A stretch of 64,000 nt of DNA from Antedon mediterranea (Eukaryota > Echinodermata > Crinoidea > Comatulida > Antedonidae), in NCBI RefSeq assembly GCF_964355755.1, contig NC_092679.1:11772932-11836931 (forward strand), read 5' to 3'. The notes below the pieces were generated by a model. That model had not been told where the DNA came from. It worked only from the letters and a program-made list of their open reading frames with translations, and did no database searches. Position 1 is the stretch's first letter; the number at the start of each line of letters is the position of its first letter. The position numbers and the translations under genes were made by a program. Shown one piece after another: positions 58,530 through 64,000 of this stretch.

Positions 58530-58749
58530 TTTCTGTTGTTGATGTCAACATGATTGGATTATGATGCAGACTGGCCTCATATGACCTGTGCATATAATTG
58601 TAAGGAGTTGCTGTACTGAAAGCTTAAGAGCTACAAAGTGAAGGGTTCCCTGGTGAAGCTACCTGTTCGGACAGATAAAGAGAGGAGGTATCTTTGATAT
58701 TCATATCTGATTTGTGAATGTGTATTATTTGTGCATATGAATTTTTTAA

Positions 58750-58755
58750 AATAAA
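58750..58755 (+). promoter_or_regulatory. WDR92 polyadenylation signal candidate
   Basis: AATAAA 221 bases after the stop codon, followed by a TGTGTG-rich stretch that fits a downstream element. Confidence 0.6.
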
Positions 58756-59538
58756 ATATTGTTCAGTCTTTTAGATGTGTGTGATATTATTTGGGTAACA
58801 TTATTCTTTTTTCTCAAAACATACATATAAAGATATCTATTTTTTACAACTTTATGTCACAAGGCCTGTGCATTATGTTAATGTGTGTGGCTGTTGCTTA
58901 TTGATCACTCCATCTTGATGAGATATTGCATCAAAACCCTTTTACCAAATTGGTTTGTAGATTTGTAAACAGGTGAGATCACTTATAGTTACACTTTATA
59001 AACACTTACTACTAAAAGTTTCCCATGTGAAATATTTATTACAAACCCCAACAGAAGAAGCACATGTACTTATTTTACACACATTTTAAACAAAAGTCAA
59101 ATAACAACTTTTAAGTTGTTAGAAACTGGTACATGACAAAGAACATACACACATGGAATATGGCATGGAATAATCTCCTAAATTAATTAAGAAATCTCCT
59201 TTATTGCCTTTTATTGGACAAGTTTCATTGCTAAATATTTTTGTAATTATCGTGTAATTATGTTATGTGTACTTTAAAATTGCATTGCAAATACAAGTTG
59301 TACTGGAATCATTTGGGATTTTTAAAACCATATTTAAAATATTAAAGATATTTTTGTTCTTTTACAATACGGTATTAAAATTTGTGTTGTCTTGCTCAGT
59401 AGAAACAGGCCAACGTGTTATCACGTAAAATACTATACTATAAGTAAACAATAAATATGATCATTCTACATTGTACAATGTCTTGTAATTAAACATACCA
59501 TTATACTTTGAGATAATATTGAATAATTGGTCAAAGTT
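58756..59538. other. Convergent 3' region between WDR92 and fumarase
   Basis: No gene recognised. TTTATT at 59200-59205 is a possible minus-strand polyadenylation signal for fumarase. Confidence 0.5.
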
Positions 59539-62500
59539 TTAGCGAGGGCCTAGCATGTCCTCGGGACAAACCCACTCATTAAACTGAGTTTCAGTTACAA
59601 TACCTAATTTAAGTGCTGCTTCCTTGAGTGTACTACCATCTTTATGTGCCAACTTTGCAATCTGCCCTGCTTTATCATAACCCACATGTTTATTTAATGC
59701 TGTTACTAACATTAATGATTCATTTAGATATTTACTAATCTGAGTTGTATTCGCTTCAATGCCCTGCACACAGTTTTTACTGAATGAAATACAGGAATCG
59801 CCAAGAAGACGTACAGATTGTAGAACATTTGCCACAATCATCGGTTTGAAAACATTCAGTTCAAAGTGACCGTTAGAAGCCCCTACGGTAACGGCTGTCT
59901 GGTTGCCCATCACTTGTGCTGCCACCATTGTCATTGCTTCACACTGAGTAGGGTTCACCTTTCCTGCAACGAAATTTAAAAGAAATTCTTAACCTGTATA
60001 AAAAATCGCCAACATGCCATTTATTATTAAATGGGCATGGAAAAGAGAAGGGAAAGCAACAATGGAAATAAATGCTTAGTTTATTAAATCCTGTATTACT
60101 TTTGTTACTTTATATTTTGTACTTGTACATGATTTAGTAAATAAGCCTTTGTTACTGTATATCACTTTTATGTTACTTTGATTTTAATTACTCCGTACAC
60201 GTACACTCATTCAAAAATGGTGCTATACTGTTTAAAAGTTATAATTCAACATTTTGTTTTTATAGTTTTTTAAAAAATGTTTGCACAATATTCTCAGTAT
60301 ATAATCTACTGCATTATACTTTTTGTTATTTTATTCAATTAATGAACAAAACCAAAAACATTTTACATGCCAGATGGTTTGATGTAATTGTTCTGAATGC
60401 TCAGTACATTGCTGAAACCTTTGCAAGTAATTGTCGGGTGAAAACTGGCACTCACTCCATCAGTGCAAGCTTAGTGGTGTAGAGGTATGAATGACATGAG
60501 TGCTATGTAAGGTTGTGGGTGCGAGTGGCTTCAATATGAGCATTCAGTACAACTGTATCTGAGTAAGGCGAACCATCCAACTAAAATAATTTGTATGAAT
60601 AAAAAAGTAAGTAAATTAGCACTGACCTGGCATAATGCTGCTTCCTGGTTCGTTCTCAGGTAGTAATAGTTCACCAATACCACAGCGTGGTCCAGATCCA
60701 AGTAACCGAATATCATTAGCAATCTTCATAAGGCTGCATGCAAACACATTTAAAGCACCATGTACTTCAACTAACACATCATGTGCAGCAAGTGCTTCAA
60801 ATTTGTTAGGTGCTGTAACAAATGGTAAACCTAACAAAATACAGAAAAACAGCTTAAAATCTGAAGAATAAAGCAACGATAGTAAATTATGTTGCCCAAG
60901 GTTTTTAAATAAGTTCATTTTCAATGGTAATGCTATAGTGAGTTTTACAGTAATTGTTCAAACGTGATCAAATATTGCACAAAATGTTGATGCTGCGATT
61001 CAAGTTATGGTGATTTTTGTCTTGTTATTGTACAGTACTTTATGAACACTTTGTGCTACCCTTGTTCTGAATCTGCCCCTAATACTGTACATTGCCAACA
61101 ATGCAATAAGAATTCATATATTTTTATTCAAATATTATTCAATACTTTTTGTATAGGCAGAGTATAAACACTACAGGCCTATAACAGTGTTTTCTGATAA
61201 ATCATAATTATATATTTTTGCAAGAAAGGCTAACCTGTGTAATGAGATATTTGAGCAGCAATTTTTTCAGCAAATCCAATCCTTGTGTTTAATCCAGTTC
61301 CTACAGCAGTTCCACCTGTAAAAGCATATGAAAAAAAACATGTTTAACAAAATAGTGTACTTACAGAGTAGTGTATAACTTTAAAAAGGGTTATTATCAT
61401 GCTCAACATGCCAAAAAACTCAGAGAACTCTTAAAACAAAACCGCCCCACGATTGTCTCTCTCATACAGGTAAGTCGAAACTGAAGCTTGCTTACTCTAG
61501 TGCCTATTGTATCTCCATTTAACTTAGCTTCATGGGCCAGGCATCACTGCATTGTGCATGTTTGTATGTGGTATGTCACTCCTCCCTTACAAACGAATCT
61601 GAATTACCTTCCCATTACTTATAAAATACCGGTACCCATTTCTGTCACCTAGTGAAGGTGGACAAAGTGGATAAAGATTGTGCTCCAGGACTGAAGTGAC
61701 CGAACTGGTGCTTGAACCCACAAACTCTAACCACAGTGTACACTTATCTATGTAGAAACTTATTGTACATAATCACCTGCAGCTAACTGATAAAGTCGAG
61801 GTAATGTTGTTTTAACTCGTTCAATCCCATACTGCACTTGTGTCGTATAACCACTGAACTCTTGACCTAGAGTTAAAGGTGTTGCATCCTGCAAAGTTCA
61901 AAATATACAAATGTACTTATAAGTAAAACAACAGCAATCAATTAAACAAAACATCAATCTGTTAATGAAGGGACAGCAGATGTCAGTTTAGATTTCTTGT
62001 ACGGTTTGTGTTTTATACTACAAAAGTGTTGATTCTGAATGAAACTTTATTTAAATGCATACTGTAGTTTGCCAGTTGTCTAGGGTAACTTGTTAAATAT
62101 TTTGAATTATAATTTTAAAAAACTATTATAAAACAAAGTAAAATTAAACTTTTCAATAAAAATGAAATGTATTATTATAGAATAAATAGTTTTTTTAATT
62201 TGGTGTATTTTTATTAATAATAGACACGTTTCTCGCTCGTGACCAATCAGAAATAGTGGGTATAGATTTGTAAACAAACCAAACACCTCTCGCCTAGTGC
62301 GTGTTGAAGCATAGCGAAATGGCGACTGCCAAGTGCTTTTGTTGCAAGGTGCATCATAAATGTTGTATATGTTGAATAAATCGTGAATTTAACTACACAA
62401 AATCACTGAATAATATTCCTGTTTTTAATTTTCAAACACTTGCTGAGTGGTTTGCGTCGGCTCCGAAGGATAGTGGCGCAAAATCTTGGAAATTTTTCAA

Positions 62501-63737
62501 GGAAAGGTACGTCCACGATGTGCTCGTGTCTCTCCGCCCGCCCGGTGGCGTTGCCTGATGCGGTACTTCGTCTACTAGGCCTAGGAGGCTTGGGTGTCTG
62601 TTTAAGCGCCGAAGAACATCACATAATACATGGAAGATGCAATAGGAGCATGAAGAAGAATGAAAGATAATAATTAATATATTTACGCAACATTTGTAAA
62701 TAAAATCAACAGTTAACATGTATTAAATGCACCGTAATATATATGTGTCAAACCAAAAATGACAATCGTCAATACATAAATAAAGTCAATGATTCCGAAC
62801 CAAATGCCCAAATAATTCTACAGTGAATATAAAACATAAGTTTAGAAAATAAATAACATCCTTACCATGCCATTCCATCAAAAGGCTAGTTTTGACGATT
62901 GCTTTTTAAGATGATCATCTCTCAGTTCTCCCATGCTTTAACATACTCTCGCTGTGTTTGTTTACCATTGTATACCCACTAAAAGGTCAAACTGACGGTG
63001 ACCTCGCGAGCGCGAAACGTGTCTATTGTTCCATGCTATTTGTTTTCTTATGTTTTAAAACTATTGAGCCTAATGCATGTTATCTAGATGTTCAGTATCA
63101 ATCAACATCGTTATAATTCTATTTATTTTCGAGTATCACCAAATCAAATTATTAAAGAACATGAAATAAAAAAAGAGACTAAAAAGATGGGCAAGGGCAG
63201 TGAACAGAATCACAACAACAAAACACTGTGATCAATATCGTTTCCGGTTACATACATAATCAATACATTAATTAAAGATATTGTGCCGCTAAAAAAATAG
63301 TTTTCTTCCAATTTTGTGATGAATCCACCATTTTAATATCATGTAGGGATTCACTTTGACAAAAAACTTGATGGGAATAAATTAATTCAAAGCAAAAAAT
63401 GCTTAAACTGTCTGTGAGACAATGGTTTTTGTTAAAATTAACAGTTTCTTTTGTCTTTTAAAAAGTGAAATAATTTTTTTTTTTTTTACAGAATGGCCTA
63501 TTTAAAGTCTGATTTTAATAATTCTTATTTTTCATGTTTTTGGGTGACAATATTGTACATCTTTAAGTTAACTAACATCACCTGTGTGTGAGTTCGTCCT
63601 ATTTTGATAATTTCTTCAAATTCTTTAGATTTCTTGTCAAGTTCATTCATAAGTCGTTCCATTGCAGGAAGTAGGCAATTTGTTATCTCTGTGGCAACAG
63701 CAATATGCATTGCAGTTGGAAAAGTGTCATTAGAACT
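59539..63737 (-). CDS. FH: Fumarate hydratase (class II), last five coding exons, 5' part outside the window
   Basis: Minus-strand exons in order: 63737-63582, 61888-61777, 61315-61235, 60830-60627 and 59963-59539, all GT-AG, giving 325 residues ending at a TAG-free frame closed by TAA at 59539. The enzyme interconverts fumarate and malate in the mitochondrial TCA cycle and in the cytosol. Landmarks: [13 protein letters not shown] at the first visible exon, [20 protein letters not shown] with the conserved His, [10 protein letters not shown], and the superfamily signature GSSIMPGKVNP across the last exon join. The C-terminus [11 protein letters not shown] matches the family end. The missing N-terminus (mitochondrial peptide and first lyase segment) must lie beyond 63737. 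All active-site segments seen are intact. Intron 61889-63581 holds a non-autonomous element. Confidence 0.97.
60452..60617 (+). mobile_element. Possible tRNA-derived SINE in an FH intron
   Basis: agcttagtggtgtagagg resembles an A box and gtgggtgcgagtggc a weak B box about 45 bases later, with an aataaaaaagtaagtaaa end. The B box is poor and no second copy is in the window. Confidence 0.3.
62221..63025. mobile_element. 805-bp non-autonomous DNA element in an FH intron
   Basis: tagacacgtttctcgctcg (62221) is inverted at the right end (cgagcgcgaaacgtgtcta, 63007-63025). The inverted match continues through agtgggtata and gtaaacaaac. Flanking TA could be the target duplication. A GC-rich core (62450-62610) has short open frames on both strands without a recognised domain. 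Confidence 0.7.
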
Positions 63738-64000
63738 CTGAAAATGTAAAATGCAATAAATGATAATTAGAGTGACCTATTTAATTCAATACAAGTTTAT
63801 TTAATGGGGCTGTGGACATAAAACAATTTTTAAAAATATTTGTATAGTACAGTATATAATATCGTCAAAGATTTTCTCATCTTTATCGTTTCTGAATTTT
63901 TTGTATTTCATAGGGCAGTTAAGAATAAGTTATGTGCTGGTTTTTGTAAAAGTATCTCTTTGGAGATCACACTTCGTTAATTACTGTATTAAATGATGAG

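Noticed and set aside
62432-62719. 95-codon minus-strand frame in the FH intron element
   Set aside because: Overlaps an open plus-strand frame in a GC-rich transposon core; no domain seen on either strand.

Overview
The window is intron-rich, AT-rich animal nuclear DNA. Four host loci can be read: a METTL27-like methyltransferase (two full-length copies plus an orphan last exon), a stathmin-domain protein resembling STMND1, WDR92/DNAAF10, and the 3' part of fumarate hydratase (FH). This gene set, the SINE and LINE families, and the many TAGGCCTA palindromes suggest an invertebrate deuterostome, most likely an echinoderm. The taxon is an inference; no marker gene fixes it.

Layout. 1-7.2 kb is a nest of transposon debris: degenerate tandem repeats, a nearly intact minus-strand LINE, a Ty3/Gypsy-like element broken into pieces of opposite orientation, and two tRNA-derived SINEs. 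7.2-11.2 kb holds non-autonomous repeats and AT-rich DNA. 11.2-14.5 kb is METTL27-like copy A, which is frameshifted. 14.8-21.7 kb is a young complete BEL/Pao LTR retrotransposon: 818/825-bp LTRs with four substitutions between them, a GTAGG target duplication and a 1604-residue open polyprotein that lacks the central reverse-transcriptase core. 22-28.2 kb holds an element also seen at 41 kb, a 5S-rRNA-derived sequence, a METTL27-like orphan exon with a nonsense codon, a 200-bp snap-back palindrome and LINE fragments. 28.3-30.8 kb is METTL27-like copy B, which is open and spliceable. 31-39.8 kb is repeats, including a 1,676-bp element flanked by TTA whose empty site survives at about 7.0 kb. 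39.9-48.2 kb is the STMND1-like gene (minus), with three non-autonomous elements in its introns. 51.2-58.5 kb is WDR92/DNAAF10 (plus). 59.5-63.7 kb is FH (minus), whose 5' exons lie beyond the window.

How the genes relate. The STMND1-like gene and WDR92 are divergent, with about 3 kb between their coding starts; both have links to cilia, so shared control is possible. WDR92 and FH converge, about 1 kb between stop codons. The METTL27-like copies show a local duplication that split into one open copy and two damaged ones, with the BEL element now between them. Most of the remaining sequence is non-autonomous DNA elements, several with visible target-site duplications.
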